Assembly (NCBI GenBank): GCA_963575745.1
Contig: CAUYUJ010019109.1
Coordinates: 104,666 to 168,665 of the forward strand
Origin: Prorocentrum cordatum
Lineage: Eukaryota; Sar; Dinophyceae; Prorocentrales; Prorocentraceae
Length of the DNA: 64,000 bases
Direction: 5' to 3'
Shown here: piece after piece, positions 23,757-37,835 of the stretch
How the letters are laid out: each line of letters begins with the position of its first letter
Numbering within the stretch: the stretch's first letter is position 1
Program-made: the position numbers and the translations under genes
Notes under the pieces: model-generated
Told to the model about the DNA's origin: nothing
Database searches by the model: none
The model's input: only the letters and a program-made list of their open reading frames with translations

Positions 23757-24620
23757 TGAGTTTCGAATCCTCGGACCTGTCTTGCTCCTTGGGTTTTCTT
23801 TGATGTTCGACTCTCCGGGCCCTTTTGGGCCAGCCTTAGGCCTCTTTGGGGCTCGTCTGGGGACTCATTTGGAGCCGTCCTGGGGCTATCTCGTCGCCTC
23901 AAGAGCCGATCGTAAGCGAAAAAGCGAGAAGTCCAAAAACATTGATCTGCCAATGGTATCTATTGATTTGAAATTATCTGGGCATTCTTCAGCCAGCCTT
24001 GGGCTATCTTGACGCCTCAAGAGCCGATCGTAAGCGAAGAGGCGAGAAGGCCAAGAACATTGTTTTCCCGATGGGTTATCATTGAATTGCAATTGGTTTG
24101 GCCTTCTTCGGCGAGCTTTGGGCCTCGGCGGGCCTCGGCTTACACCTCTCTGGGACCATCCTGGGGCTATCTGGACGCCTCCCGAGCCGACCGGAAGCGA
24201 AATAGCGAGAAGACCAAAACATTGACTTCCCAATGAGCTTTATTGATTTGCAATTCTCTGGGCATTCTTCAGCCAGCCTTGGTACTCTTTGGGGCTCGTC
24301 TGTTGACGCCGTCCTGAGGCTATCTTGACGCCTCAAGAGCCGATCGTAAGCGAAGAGGCGAGAAGGCCAATGACATTGATTTCCCGATGGGTTATCATTG
24401 AATTTCAATTATTTGGGCCTTCTTCGGCCAGCCTTGGGCCTCGGCGGGCCTCGGCTTGCGCCTCTCTGGAGCCATCCTGGGGCTATCTTGACGCCTCCCG
24501 AGCCGACTGGAAGCGAAAAGGCGAGAAGAACGACATATTGTTTTTACAATGGTTTTGTTATTGAGTTTCGAACCTCCCGGCCCTCTAGGGCCAATATGTG
24601 CCCTCTTTGGTGCTCGTCTT
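23757..24620. repeat. ~150-bp degenerate tandem repeat, unit 2
   Basis: The same five copies in the same order. Copies align better with the same-position copy in other units than with each other. Confidence 0.8.
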
Positions 24621-24634
24621 GGGACTCAAGGTGA

Positions 24635-25305
24635 GGCTCCAGGTGACTGGGCTGGGCTCCTACCGGGGCGCTGGGGACGCGGGAGGGAGGGTTGGGGAGG
24701 TGGTGCGCGTCGCGACGAGGAATAAAATGGTCGGGGCGGAGGGGGCACTGGGCGGGGCTTGGGGCAGAGGGCCACGGTGCGGGGGTCCAACTGGGGCGCT
24801 GGGGACGGGGGGAGGAGGGGGGAGGTGGTGTGCGTCGCGACGCGGAATAAAATTATCGGGGCGGAGGGGGCACGGGGCGGAGCCCTCACTGTGGCGCTGA
24901 GGACGCGGGGAAGGAGGTGGGGGAGGTGGTGTGCGTCACGACGCGGAATAAAGCGTTCGTGGCGGAGGGGGCAGTGGGCGGGGCTCCCTCTGGGGCGCTG
25001 GGGACGCGGCGGGGCTCGGGGCAGAGAGCCACGGGGCGGGGGTCCCACTCTAGCGCTGGGGACACTGGGGGGGGGGTCGGGGGTCCAACTGGGGCGCTGT
25101 GGACGTGGGGGGGAAGGAGGAGGTGTTGTGCGTCGCGACGCGGAATAAATTGTCGGGGCGGAGGGGGCACGGGGCGGAGCCCACTGGGGCGCTGGGGACG
25201 CGGGGAGGAAGGTGGGGGAAGTGGTGTGCGTCGCGACGCGGAATAAAGCGGAGGGGGCAATGGGCGGGGCTCCCACTTGGGCGCTGGGGACGCGGGGGGG
25301 CCCCT
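24635..25305. repeat. ~100-bp GC tandem repeat, unit 2
   Basis: Collinear with unit 1; small G-run length changes. Confidence 0.85.
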
Positions 25306-25848
25306 TGCAAAATAAGACAAGATTGCGATCCCGAGGCCCAGATGCCTACAAGAAGGCCATGTATCGCTCCAAGACGGGCCACGTTGGCCTCAAGACGGCC
25401 CAAGATGACTTCAAGACGGCCCACGAGGCTGCCGAGACGTCCCAAGAGAGCCCCAAGATCCTTCCCGAAGGCCTCGAGAGACAACAATCATTGATGTTCC
25501 CACGGCTTCCCAATGTTGTTCGGGTTCTCGCCTTTTCTAGCTTCCGACGTTCCAAAACGACCCAAGAAACCCTCAAGAGTTCCCCGAGACGGCTCCAGAG
25601 GCCCCCAGGAGAGCTCCAAGACGGCCCAAGAAGACTCCAAGACGGCCCAAGAGGCCCCCACGACTGTCCAAGAGCGCCCCCGGACGGTCCAGAGAAGGGC
25701 CCAAGGGTAGGAACACGAATCCAGGCTTCGAGCCCCATGAGGCCCCAAGACGGCCCCAAGACGGCCGACAGAGGCCCCCGGCAGCCCCCCATTGCCTTCT
25801 CGAGCAGTTGCCACCCAGAATGCCGCGCCGGCACGGTGGCCGAGTGTC
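25306..25848. repeat. CAAGA-repeat segment closing unit 2
   Basis: Collinear with unit 1; TTCCGACGTTCC replaces TTCCGACTTTCC. Confidence 0.75.
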
Positions 25849-25918
25849 AGTGCATCTGCTGCAAGCGTTTTAGCCGAATGCCCGCGCATTCGGCTAAAAC
25901 GCTTGCAGCAGATACACT
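25849..25918. repeat. 70-nt foldback at the unit 2/3 junction
   Basis: Same arms and loop as at 15131-15200. Confidence 0.9.
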
Positions 25919-25971
25919 GATGCAGGTCGTTCAACAAATCTTAGCACAAGTGTACAGCTGCCCAACAGCTA

Positions 25972-27204
25972 CACGGGTGGAGGCCAGTGCATTATCACAC
26001 AATGGATCTCGCCTGGGTTCTCAAACATCATGACCACAAGCGGTATACTGCGCGTCAATTAGACGGATGGAGGGCGGCCCATTTTCAAAATGGCAACTCT
26101 CGCCTGAAACTTCTCAATATTGAATGACCAGAAACTAAATGACCCCAGCACAGCACCATGATAGCAGCAATGGTTGAAGAGGGGTGTCGAGGAGTAAGTA
26201 GGGTACTGCAAGTGTGCATTCCTATGTTGTCCTAGGGATTCCTTGGAAAAACACGAAGTATAGAAGCATACAAGGTCCAAATCCTAAAGAGCATTAGCGT
26301 ATGTTGCAGCTGGGAGGCTTGCTGGGATGCATCAGCGCTGCCTCTTCGGGCGCTCCGTGGGGAGTCTCAAGAACTTTGGACGGGCTTGGGGGGGGGGGTC
26401 GGGGGGGCACATTGAGAGCCGCATCCACGAAAATGGCCCCTCCGAGGGTCCTGGTGGGGCGTTCGGGGCGCCCTCTTGGGGCTGCCTTGAGCCAACTTTG
26501 GGACCTTCTCGGGAGCGCTTAGTCGTGCCCCCGAAGACACCTCCCAAAACTCCTCGTGGGGCCCTCTTGGCGCCCTCTTGGGGCCGTCTGTGGCCGTCTT
26601 GGGAGCCCCTTGGGCCTTCCTGGCTGAGAATGCGAAGAGAAGGCGAGCGCTCTAGAATTGCCTACGCTTCGCGAATCCCCACCAGTTCGCCGCCTGCCCT
26701 CTGCTGCGCGGCCGCGACCAAAAAAATCCCCACCAGTGCCCGTAGCCCAGGTTGACCTCTGACGCTGCGTGTGCCTTCGCTCGCGGCTGCGACGGGAAAA
26801 AGTATCCCCACCAGCCCATCCAGAAGCGATGCCCAAGGGAGTTGAGGTGATCAGAAAAGTAGAAGGGGCATGCAGAAGAACAAAGGGCGGGGAAAGCCGT
26901 CCGATACCCCAAGAGGGGGAGGATGGTGGAGGAGGAGGAGGAGGAGAGGAGAAGGTGCACGAGGTGGAATTCCTCAAATCCTGCCCCTCCCCAGACGCCC
27001 ACCGCACGGACAACAGGGCTCCCAAGGCGGGCCAGGAGGAGAACCTCGAAAGACGGCGGAAGAAGGGCCCCCGAAAGACCCAGAAGGGCCCCGAGAGACC
27101 CCCGAGACTACCTCACGGGAGACCAAGACAACCCCAAGACGCCAATCGAGCTCCATGAGAGCTCGAACACAAAAGGCGCCACGAATGAAGGCCGTTCTCT
27201 TCCT
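25972..27204. repeat. Head segment of unit 3
   Basis: It is collinear with the unit 2 head. The G run at about 26389-26398 and the ATCCCCACCAG boxes are kept. No gene seen. Confidence 0.7.
26812..26955 (+). repeat. S1 element, unit 3
   Basis: Same body; the tail is pure GGA for five repeats. Confidence 0.6.
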
Positions 27205-27273
27205 CCGCCTCCTCCTCCTCCTCCTCATCATCATCATCATCACCACCACCACCATCATCGTCAGCATCATCAT

Positions 27274-27304
<31 letters not shown>

Positions 27305-27740
27305 AGCAGTAGCATCATCATCATCATCATCATCATCAGCAGCAGCATCCTCATCATCATGACCATCAGCACCATCAGCACCATCAGCACCATCAGCACC
27401 AGCATCAGCATCAGCATCAGCATCAGCATCCGCATCATCATCAGCAGCAGCATCATGGTCGTAATCCGTATCATCATCCCCACCAGCATCATCATCAACA
27501 AGTCACCAGCAGCATAATCATCATCATCACCATCACTATCATCATCGCCAGCATCATCAGTATCATCATCGTCATCAGCATCATCATTATCGCCAGCATC
27601 AGCAGCGCCCGCATCATCATCAACAGCATCAGCGTCATCAGCATCATCATCGCCGTCATCATCAGCATCACCAGCATCGTCACAATCGTCGTCCTCGCCA
27701 TCATCAACATCGTCAAAACCAGCATCATCATCAGCATCAG

Positions 27741-27784
<44 letters not shown>

Positions 27785-28757
27785 CTACTATCACCAGCAT
27801 CATCAGAATATTCAGCATCATCATACTTAGCATTACAGTTATCAACATCGTCACCATCATCACCATCACCATGATCATCATCATCAGCTTCGTCAGCACC
27901 ATCATCACATCACCATGCCCATCACCACCACCATCATCATCAGCATCAGCATCAGCCGCATCATCATCATAATAACCATCAGCAGTATCGCCATCATCAT
28001 CAGCATCAGCATCAGCATCATCATTATCATCATTTGCAGCATCAGCAGCATCAATATCATAAGCATCATCGGCATCATCATCATCAACGTCAGCATCATC
28101 AGCATCAGCATGATCAGCATGATCAGCATCGTCAAACGCAGCATCAGCATCAGCATCAGCATCCGAATCAGAATCAGCGTCACCGTCACCATCAGCATCA
28201 TCATCGCCATCATATTCTGTATCACCAGCATCATCATCACTTCCACCGCCATCACCGCCATCACCACCATCAGCATCATAATCATCATCAGCATGATCAT
28301 CGCCGTCCTCACCATCATCCACATCGTCAGCATCATAATCATCATCAGCAGGAGCATCATCATCAGCATATCATTATCACCATCATAATCATCGGCAGCA
28401 TCATCATCAGCATCAACATCACCATCATCAACGTCATCATCACCATCATGATCCACATCGTCATCATCAGCTGTAGCAGCATAATCACCATCACCGACAC
28501 CACCATCGTCACCCTCACCATCACCATCACCACCATTTGCATCAGCATCAACAGTAGCAGCATCATGACCATTACCATTACCACCATCATTCTCATCATC
28601 ATCATCAGCAGCAGATGCATCAGCATCACCGTCAAAACCACCACAACCATCACCATAATCATCATTATCATCAGCAGCATCGTCACCATCATGATCATCA
28701 TCACCATCATCAGCATCATCATCAGCAGCAGCATGTTCATCACACGTTCATCCTCAT
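27205..28757. repeat. Trinucleotide array T1, unit 3
   Basis: It aligns with unit 4 T1 more closely than with unit 1, sharing for example CACAATCGTCGTCCTCGCC near 27680. Confidence 0.9.
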
Positions 28758-29792
28758 CACGGTTCTCGATCGCAACCCAGAATGCGGGGCTGGCACGTTG
28801 GCGAGACTTGCCGCAGGCAGTTTGATAGTAACTACCCTCGAGCTCGTGTGGCCTCCGCCTGAACCGAACACGCAGAGCAGAATACCCGACACAGCAACAG
28901 AGCCTCGACCAGGGCTCGGGAATCTGAACAGAAACAGCGTGGCTACTAGTTGGTCCAAAAGTAGTGCCAATGAGGAAGCGCTGCGCCTTGACTCGAAGAC
29001 CTGTGCGGATAGGAAGCAGCCGCACTGAGTCCCACTGACCCACTGGGCGTGAGTGGTTTGGCGAGTGTCCTCTTCCAAGCCCTCTTCTTCCCTATCAGGG
29101 AAGGCTTTATCCCTGCCCACACCCCCTCCCGTGGACCTGGAGGGGGGGGGGGCGGCGAGCGATCAGAGCGTCCAGGATGGCCCAAGATGGCCCCAAGAGG
29201 GCCTCAAAGAGCAGAAGACGACCTCCAAGATGGCTCAAGATAGCTCAAGATGGCTTCCCACATGCTCCAAGAGACCCCAAGACCGCCACAAGACGGCTCC
29301 AAGTGGCCTCGGAGCCTCCCAAGGACCTCCCAAGAGGTCAAGAGAGCCCCACGAGAAGCCCAAGAGGGTCCCAGGACGGCACTAAGAACCCCAAAAGCGA
29401 TCTCAGAGGGGTCCAAGAGGCGATTCTGAGGAGCTGCAGTTGATCGAACTCGTCCAAGATGGCCCCAAGATACCATCCAAGGCTCCAAAGAGTGCCTCAA
29501 GACGGCTCCAAGAGGCGCCCAGGAGGCCCCCAGGAGGCCCCCAGGAGGTCCCCAATAGGCCCTCAAGAGACCCCCAAGAGGCCCCAAGAGGCGTGTCCGA
29601 GGTACCCCAGACGCTTCAAGACCGTCAAGAGGCCCCCAACACGTCCCAAGAGTACTCCATGAAGCTCTCAAGAGACACCCGAAGAGACTCCGGGAAGTAT
29701 CCAAGAGGCCTATGGCTTTTCTGCTCGCCTTCCTCCTCCAACTGCCCTTCCTCATCCTCATCATCCCCCTCATTATCATCAAGGCAAGCAAC
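28758..29792. repeat. CAAGA-repeat module X, unit 3
   Basis: Collinear with unit 1, with fewer CAGGAGGCC repeats near 29525. Confidence 0.75.
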
Positions 29793-29794
29793 AG

Positions 29795-29835
<41 letters not shown>

Positions 29836-29854
29836 GCATCATCATCATCATCAG

Positions 29855-29904
<50 letters not shown>

Positions 29905-30180
29905 GCATCAGCATCATCATCAGCAGCAGCGTCTTAATCATGAGCATCAGCATAATCATGACCATCACCACTCATCATCAGCAACCTCATCATCATCAAC
30001 ACCATCAGCATCAGCACCATCAACATCACCATCATGTCCATCGCCATCGTCATCAGCAGCACAAGCATCATCATCATGATCAAAATCAGCATCACAATCA
30101 TCATCATCATCATCATCATCACCATCATCATCATCACCATCATCATCATCATTATCATCATCAGCATCATCATCATCCGC
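29793..30180. repeat. Trinucleotide array T2, unit 3
   Basis: A contracted version, virtually identical to unit 4 T2. Confidence 0.9.
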
Positions 30181-30234
30181 ATATCCCTCCTCCTCCTCCC
30201 TCCTCCTTCCTGTCTCCTCCCTCCTCCCCCTTCC

Positions 30235-30384
30235 CTCCTCCTCCTCCTCCTCCTCCGATTCCTCTTCCATCCTCCCCCTCGTTGGGACATGACACCTTCT
30301 CCCCCTGTTGGGACATGCTCTTCCACATCCCTGGTCAGGGCAATTTCCCTGGGCATCATTTCTGGATGGGCTGGTGGGGTTCCG
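30235..30384 (-). repeat. S2 element, unit 3
   Basis: It has the internal duplication; the element boundary reads GGTTCCG where unit 1 has GGTTACG. Confidence 0.6.
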
Positions 30385-30796
30385 TTTTGCTTCGCGGGCT
30401 CGCGAAGCAGGTCGAAAGCCAGGCAGAGCTAGGGAGGGCCGCGCCGAAACAAAGAACAAACCAGAAACAGAAAGGAGCAGTGCCCCGCTCAGAAGCGGAA
30501 ACGTGGGGTTACGTTTTGGTACGCGGGCGCGCGAAGCGGGTCGAACGCCGTGCCAGCAGGGGCAGGCCGTGCCACAAGAAACATGGGGTTACGCGAAGAG
30601 TGTAGAATCAAGAACGTATATACACCCATGCACGAACGGCTGACATGGACAGATCGCCAACCGCAGACAGGAAGAGGAGCAGCAGCAGCAGCAGCAGCAG
30701 AGAACCACCAGTGAAAGCAGCATCAGCAGCATGATCAGCATGATCAGCAACAGCTTCCTCTCTCCTCTCTCCTCCCTCCTCCCTCCTCCCCCTCCC
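30385..30796. repeat. Stem-and-CCCCAC box segment, unit 3
   Basis: It has the perfect hairpin GCTTCGCGGGCTCGCGAAGC and a shorter (CAG)n tract than unit 1. Confidence 0.6.
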
Positions 30797-30954
30797 CTCC
30801 TCCTCCTCCTCCTCCTCCTCCGATGTCTCCTCCATCCTCCCCCGATTTGGACCTAACGCCTCCTCCAGACTTATATTTCACTGAATGCTATTCCACATCC
30901 CTGATCTGGGGAACTCACTTGGGTATCGTTTCTGGATGAGCTGGTGGGCTTACG
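30797..30954 (-). repeat. S3 element, unit 3
   Basis: It has GATACCCAAG where other copies have GATGCCCAAG (minus strand), shared with unit 4 S3. Confidence 0.6.
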
Positions 30955-31170
30955 CGAAGCGTCTCCAATCAAAAATGTATGTACACCAATGCGCGGAGGA
31001 GCTCGAAGCGGCTGACATGGACAGATCGCCGACATGAGCACGATTCAGCCTAGCAGCTCCTGAACCGCAGACAGGAGAAGCAGCAGTAGAGAACCACCAG
31101 TGAAAGCACTGAAGCATGGTCAAGCGAGGCTTACCTCTGCGACCGAGAGCACTGAAGGCCCTCTGCACTG

Positions 31171-32475
31171 TCACAGGGCCAAGCGGTTGGCACATGCCTC
31201 TGGAGGGGTGACTACGTCCGTGTGGTCGTCTTCACCCAACAGACCTCCCACGGCAAATCCTGCTCGCCCTAAATGCTTCACGTACACGTTCAAGTACGAC
31301 AGACCACTGTCCGTGCGCCCATGAACGACTTTGAGCACGACCTTACCGAAAGCAACCCATTCTGGAGTCGCGACGTCGCCACCTTGCGACACGCTGAAAT
31401 GATAACCTCCAGCTTGTTTCGCCTCCGCCCACGACCCCGTCACGTTCAGCTCCTGAAAATACATATCCGCGCACTGTCCGCCCAACTGGCGCGCGTCGGC
31501 CTGCACGCGAAGCAGGGCACGTTCAGCGCCCGCTCCACGGGGGATGTTGATCAGAACATGCTTGCCCGGCTTCATCAAGTCGAAGCGCTCACCGTGAACG
31601 TTCCGCAGGTGGGGATCGCCAACGGCAGCCGCGCCCCCCGCTCCGCCCGCTGCCGCCCCCGACACCTGCGCCGACAGCGTCGAGCCCTGGCAGGGGAAAG
31701 TGGACAGAGCAGCAGACACGTAGATGGCGTAGCTGCCCCAGCAGCCAAAGTCCGTGCTCCCCCACGCACTTCCGTGGTCGCTGCCAAGCACCTGGCAGGA
31801 AGTGCCGTGGCAGTCCCCCATGATTTTGGCAGCGTCGTGCCACCAGCTGCCACTCCCTCCACCAGCTTGAGTGTTAGCACCGAACTCGTTGCCCAGACCG
31901 TGGAGGTCGTCGTTGTTCTCCCCGGTTCCCGGAAGAGAGTACGGGGTCTTGTAGCCACCAGGAACAGCAACCCGAGCTCCATTGTTCGAATACCACCAGT
32001 TGAACACCAAGCCACCATCGGCGCCAAAGATCGGGTCCCCCGGCGTGCCATCCCCACTGAAAGATGACGGCATGTCCGATGCGATGTGGGTGTCGCTGGC
32101 GCTGCCATCCCCCGTGGCATAGATCCTCCCAGGGTTGTGGTCAGAAAAATAGTCATACATCGATTTGGTGCTGCTCGTAAGCTCCCACGTCTTCGACATC
32201 TCGCATGCACCGCCGGCGTGCCGAGCGATGGTGACGTACTTCACCGGAGCAGTCCCCACTGTGCCGTCGACGAAGTCGTTCGTAAGACTTGTGGCGGCGC
32301 TCCCAGCACTGCCGTACCACGCGGATGCCCCGTACCCCATATTCCCACCATCGCAGGGGTTGATGTTTGCATACAGCATCCAGGGGTTAGAGGAATTGCT
32401 GGCTGCAAGCAGCTGGACTGCGACTGCAGTCGGCATCCATAGAAACGCCAAGCGCACGAAGACGACAGACGCCAT
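31171..32475 (-). CDS. Gene D: secreted GDPH/vWD-like protein (class 1, intact)
   Basis: This 434-codon copy has the same signal peptide, eight cysteines, GDPH motif and early TGA stop as gene A. Visible differences from A include Ser instead of Ala in MPASF, Asp in HGRTDSG, and Asp in DDHTDVV. Just beyond the stop, the 3' flank lacks about 15 bp (the GGCTGTTTGGCCCCC stretch) present after the other copies. The 5' flank is the long variant and leads into the (CAA)n(CAT)n array. Confidence 0.85.
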   Translation of the reverse strand: MASVVFVRLAFLWMPTAVAVQLLAASNSSNPWMLYANINPCDGGNMGYGASAWYGSAGSAATSLTNDFVDGTVGTAPVKYVTIARHAGGACEMSKTWELTSSTKSMYDYFSDHNPGRIYATGDGSASDTHIASDMPSSFSGDGTPGDPIFGADGGLVFNWWYSNNGARVAVPGGYKTPYSLPGTGENNDDLHGLGNEFGANTQAGGGSGSWWHDAAKIMGDCHGTSCQVLGSDHGSAWGSTDFGCWGSYAIYVSAALSTFPCQGSTLSAQVSGAAAGGAGGAAAVGDPHLRNVHGERFDLMKPGKHVLINIPRGAGAERALLRVQADARQLGGQCADMYFQELNVTGSWAEAKQAGGYHFSVSQGGDVATPEWVAFGKVVLKVVHGRTDSGLSYLNVYVKHLGRAGFAVGGLLGEDDHTDVVTPPEACANRLAL

Positions 32476-32866
32476 CGTCAACCTTCAAGTATGCGCAGTG
32501 AGGTGTGGTGTTCGAGAGAGGTACGTAGTCCGGAAGGTTCCCGAGGAGCCTTTCAAGCCGACGTGGATACGGCCCCCAGATTGCGCGTTTGAGACGGGGG
32601 ATCGATGGCCCAATCCCACCAGCCTTGCAGGACGTGAGAGGTCTAACGAGCTCGTTCTGGTACCCCCCCCTTCTTCCCCTTCGGGAGGGGGCCCCCTTCC
32701 CCCTGCCCCTCCCCCTGGGTCTGGAACCCTCTCCCGGCGAGGTACCAGATGGGCCTTCCTGGCCCCAGATGGCCCCCCCCAAGAACGCCCAAGAACGCCA
32801 CAGGAGCACCCCAAGAGGCAAATGTTCGGGTCCAGACGGGGTGGGGCGTACTTGAATACCCACTTG
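32476..32866 (-). promoter_or_regulatory. 5' flank of gene D (long variant)
   Basis: The palindrome is at 32645-32656. This flank combines the long segment with a following (CAA)n(CAT)n array. Confidence 0.5.
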
Positions 32867-34307
<1,441 letters not shown>

Positions 34308-35585
34308 TCAATCGCAAACCAGAATGTGGGGCTGGAAAGTTGGCGAGACTTGCCACAGCCAGCTGGATAGTAACTACCCTCCAGCTCGTGTGGCCTCCGC
34401 CTGAACCGAACACCCAGCAAAGAGCAGAATACCCGACACAGCAGCAGAGCATCGACAAGGGCTCGAGAACCTGAACAGAAACAGCGTGGCTACGAGTTGG
34501 TGCAAAAGCAGTGCCAGTGAAAACGCCCAGTATTCCCATCCCCCCGCCTCGTCTGTCTCATCCCCGTCCCAGGCGGCTCTCCCCCCACGCAAGGCCTCGT
34601 GGACTCACACGATAGTCTGGCAAAAGCTTAAACTTCCTATCAACGACGCGGGCGCCTTGAAACGAAGACCGGTGCGGGCGGGAAGCATCCGCACTGAGTC
34701 CCACTAACCCACTGGGCGTGAGTGGTTTAGTGAGTGTCCTCTCCCAACCCCCCTTCTTCCCTACCGGGAAAGGTAACATCCCTGCTCATACCCCCTCCCC
34801 TGAACATGGCCATGGGGCGGGGGGCGGCGAGCGATCAGAGCGTCCAGGATGACCCATGATGGTTCCATGAGGGCCGCAAAGAGCCGAAGATGACCTCCAA
34901 GATGGCTCGAGATAGCTCAAGATGGCTTCCCACATGCTCCAAGCGGCCCAAAACCGACGGCTCCAAGCCCCGAAGCCTCCCAGGGACCTCCCAAGAGGCC
35001 AAAGACCTTCAATAAACTACTAAGGACAACTATGTGTGGTGCCGTCTCGCCTTTTCGCATTCGACGGCCCTCGGGGGCCTCAAGGTGGCTCCACTTGGTC
35101 CAAGAAGCCACAAGAGAGCCCCAACAGGAGCCCAAGAGGGTCCCAGGACGTCCCCAAGAGCCCCAAGAGCGCTCAGAGGGGTCCAAGAGACGATTCTTAG
35201 GACCCGCAGAGGGAGGGGGGGGTGATGAAGTACCCCCCCAATATTTGACCGAACTCGTCGAAGATCGCCCCAAGATGCCCCCCAAGGCTCCCAAGATTGC
35301 CCCAAGACGGCCCCAAGAGGCGCCCAGGAGGCCCAAAGGAGGCCCCCCAAAGGCCCCCAAGAGCTACCAAGAGACCGCCAAGAGGCCCCAAGAGGCTTCG
35401 CCGTGGTACCCAAGACGCTTCAAGCCCGTCAAGAGGCCCCCAAGACGCCCCAAGAGCACTCCAAGAAGCTCTCAAGAGACATCCGAAGAGACTCCGAGAA
35501 GCATCCAAGAAGCATCTGGCTATTATGTGTGCCCTCCTCCTCCAACTGCTCGTCCTGATCCTCCGCATCCTCCTCATCCTCAACA
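34308..35585. repeat. CAAGA-repeat module Z, unit 3
   Basis: Collinear with unit 1 module Z. Confidence 0.75.
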
Positions 35586-35730
35586 TCAGAATCATAATCA
35601 GCATCATCATCATCAGCATCTTCATCAGCAGCGTCAACGGCATCAGCATCAGCATCATCAGCATCATCACCAGCATCATCATCAGCATCATCATCAGCAT
35701 GATCAGCATGATCAGCAGCAGCAGACTGTT
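35586..35730. repeat. Short trinucleotide array T4, unit 3
   Basis: Shorter than in unit 1; the pure ATC run has contracted. Confidence 0.85.
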
Positions 35731-35770
35731 CCTCCTCTTCCTCTCGCCTCCCTCCTCCCTCCTCCCCTCC

Positions 35771-35916
35771 CCTCCTCCTCCTCCGATGTCTCCTCCATCC
35801 TCCCCCGATTGGGACATAACGCCTTCTCCAGCCTTTTATTCCACTGAATGCTATTCCACATCCCTGATCAGGGGAACTCCCCTGGGCATCGTTTCTGGAT
35901 GAGCTGGTGGGGTTGC
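35771..35916 (-). repeat. S4 element, unit 3
   Basis: It has the GTTGCGCG variant and a short (GGA)n tail. Confidence 0.6.
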
Positions 35917-36072
35917 GCGAAGCGTCTCGAACCAATAATGTATGTACACCAATGCGCAAAGGAGCTCGAAGCGGCTGACATGGACAGATCGCCGACCGCA
36001 GACAGGAAGAGGAGCAGCAGCAGACAGGAGAAGCAGCAGCAGAGAACCACCAGTGAAAGCACTGAAGCATGG

Positions 36073-37443
36073 TCAAGCGAGGCTTGCCTCTGCGACTGAG
36101 AGCACTGAGGGAGCTGTTTGGCCCCCCTCCGTACTGTCAACCAGGGCCAAGCGGTTGGCACATGCCTCTGGAGGGGTGACTACGCCCGTGTGGTCGTCTT
36201 CACCCAGCAGACCTCCCACGGCAAATCCTGCTCGCCCTAAATGCTTCACGTACACGTTCAAGTACGACAGACCACTGTCCGTGCGCCCATGAACGACTTT
36301 GAGCACGACCTTACCGAAAGCAACCCATTCTGGAGTCGCGACGTCGCCACCTTGCGACACGCTGAAATGATAACCTCCAGCTTGTTTCGCCTCCGCCCAC
36401 GACCCCGTCACGTTCAGCTCCTGAAAGTACATATCCGCGCACTGTCCGCCCAACTGGCGCGCGTCGGCCTGCACGCGAAGCAAGGCACGTTCAGCGCCCG
36501 CTCCACGGGGGATGTTGATCAGAACATGCTTGCCCGGCTTCATCAAGTCGAAGCGCTCACCGTGAACGTTCCGCAGGTGGGGATCGCCAACGGCAGCCGC
36601 GCCCCCCGCTCCGCCCGCTGCCGCCCCCGACACCTGCGCCGACAGCGTCGAGCCCTGGCAGGGGAAAGTGGACAGAGCAGCAGACACGTAGATGGCGTAG
36701 CTGCCCCAGCAGCCAAAGTCCGTGCTCCCCCACGCACTTCCGTGGTCGCTGCCAAGCACCTGGCAGGAAGTGCCGTGGCAGTCCCCCATGATTTTGGCAG
36801 CGTCGTGCCACCAGCTGCCACTCCCTCCACCAGCTTGAGTGTTAGCACCGAACTCGTTGCCCAGACCGTGGAGGTCGTCGTTGTTCTCCCCGGTTCCCGG
36901 AAGAGAGTACGGGGTCTTGTAGCCACCAGGAACAGCAACCCGAGCTCCATTGTTCGAATACCACCAGTTGAACACCAAGCCACCATCGGCGCCAAAGATC
37001 GGGTCCCCCGGCGTGCCATCCCCACTGAAAGATGACGGCATGTCCGATGCGATGTGGGTGTCGCTGGCGCTGCCATCCCCCGTGGCATAGATCCTCCCAG
37101 GGTTGTGGTCAGAAAAATAGTCATGCATCGATTTGGTGCTGCTCGTAAGCTCCCACGTCTTCGACATCTCGCATGCACCGCCGGCGTGCCGAGCGATGGT
37201 GACGTACTTCACCGGAGCAGTCCCCACTGTGCCGTCGACGAAGTCGTTCGTAAGACTTGTGGCGGCGCTCCCAGCACTGCCGTACCACGCGGATGCCCCG
37301 TACCCCATATTCCCACCATCGCAGGGGTTGATGTTTGCATACAGCATCCAGGGGTTAGAGGAATTGCTGGCTGCAAGCAGCTGGACTGCGACTGCAGTCG
37401 GCATCCATAAAAACGCCAAGCGCACGAAGACGACAGACGCCAT
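36073..37443 (-). CDS. Gene E: secreted GDPH/vWD-like protein (class 2, intact)
   Basis: It encodes 456 residues. The first 434 match gene A closely, with SMHDY where A has SMYDY. Where class 1 has CTG TGA, this copy has CTG GTT GAC, a 2-nt difference. Translation therefore continues 22 residues (VDSTEGGQ and onward to SLA) before stopping at 36073. The extension is hydrophilic with a short Ala/Ser/Val-rich end and no motif I recognise. E is the best intact reference for class 2. Confidence 0.85.
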   Translation of the reverse strand: MASVVFVRLAFLWMPTAVAVQLLAASNSSNPWMLYANINPCDGGNMGYGASAWYGSAGSAATSLTNDFVDGTVGTAPVKYVTIARHAGGACEMSKTWELTSSTKSMHDYFSDHNPGRIYATGDGSASDTHIASDMPSSFSGDGTPGDPIFGADGGLVFNWWYSNNGARVAVPGGYKTPYSLPGTGENNDDLHGLGNEFGANTQAGGGSGSWWHDAAKIMGDCHGTSCQVLGSDHGSAWGSTDFGCWGSYAIYVSAALSTFPCQGSTLSAQVSGAAAGGAGGAAAVGDPHLRNVHGERFDLMKPGKHVLINIPRGAGAERALLRVQADARQLGGQCADMYFQELNVTGSWAEAKQAGGYHFSVSQGGDVATPEWVAFGKVVLKVVHGRTDSGLSYLNVYVKHLGRAGFAVGGLLGEDDHTGVVTPPEACANRLALVDSTEGGQTAPSVLSVAEASLA

Positions 37444-37835
37444 CGTCAACCTTCAAGTACGCGCAGTGAGGTGTGGTGTTCGAGAGAGGTACGTAGTCCG
37501 GAAGGTTCCTGAGGAGCCTTTCAAGCCGACGTGGATACGGCCCCCAGATTGCGCGTTTGAGACGGGGGATCGATGGCCCAATCCCACCAGCCTTGCAGGA
37601 CGTGAGAGGTCTAACGAGCTCGTTCTGGTACCCCCCCCTTCTTCCCCTTCGGGAGGGGGCCCCCTTCCCCCTGCCCCTCCCCCTGGGTCTGGAACCCTCT
37701 CCCGGCGAGGTACCAGATGGGCCTTCCTGGCCCCAGATGGCCCCCCCCAAGAACGCCACAGGAGCGCCCCAAGAGGCAAATGTTCGGGTCCAGACGGGGT
37801 AGGACGTACTTGGGTGCCCCCTTGGCCCAAGGGCT
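37444..37835 (-). promoter_or_regulatory. 5' flank of gene E (long variant)
   Basis: The palindrome is at 37613-37624. About 10 bp of the AAGAACGCC duplication seen in gene D is missing near 37750. Confidence 0.5.
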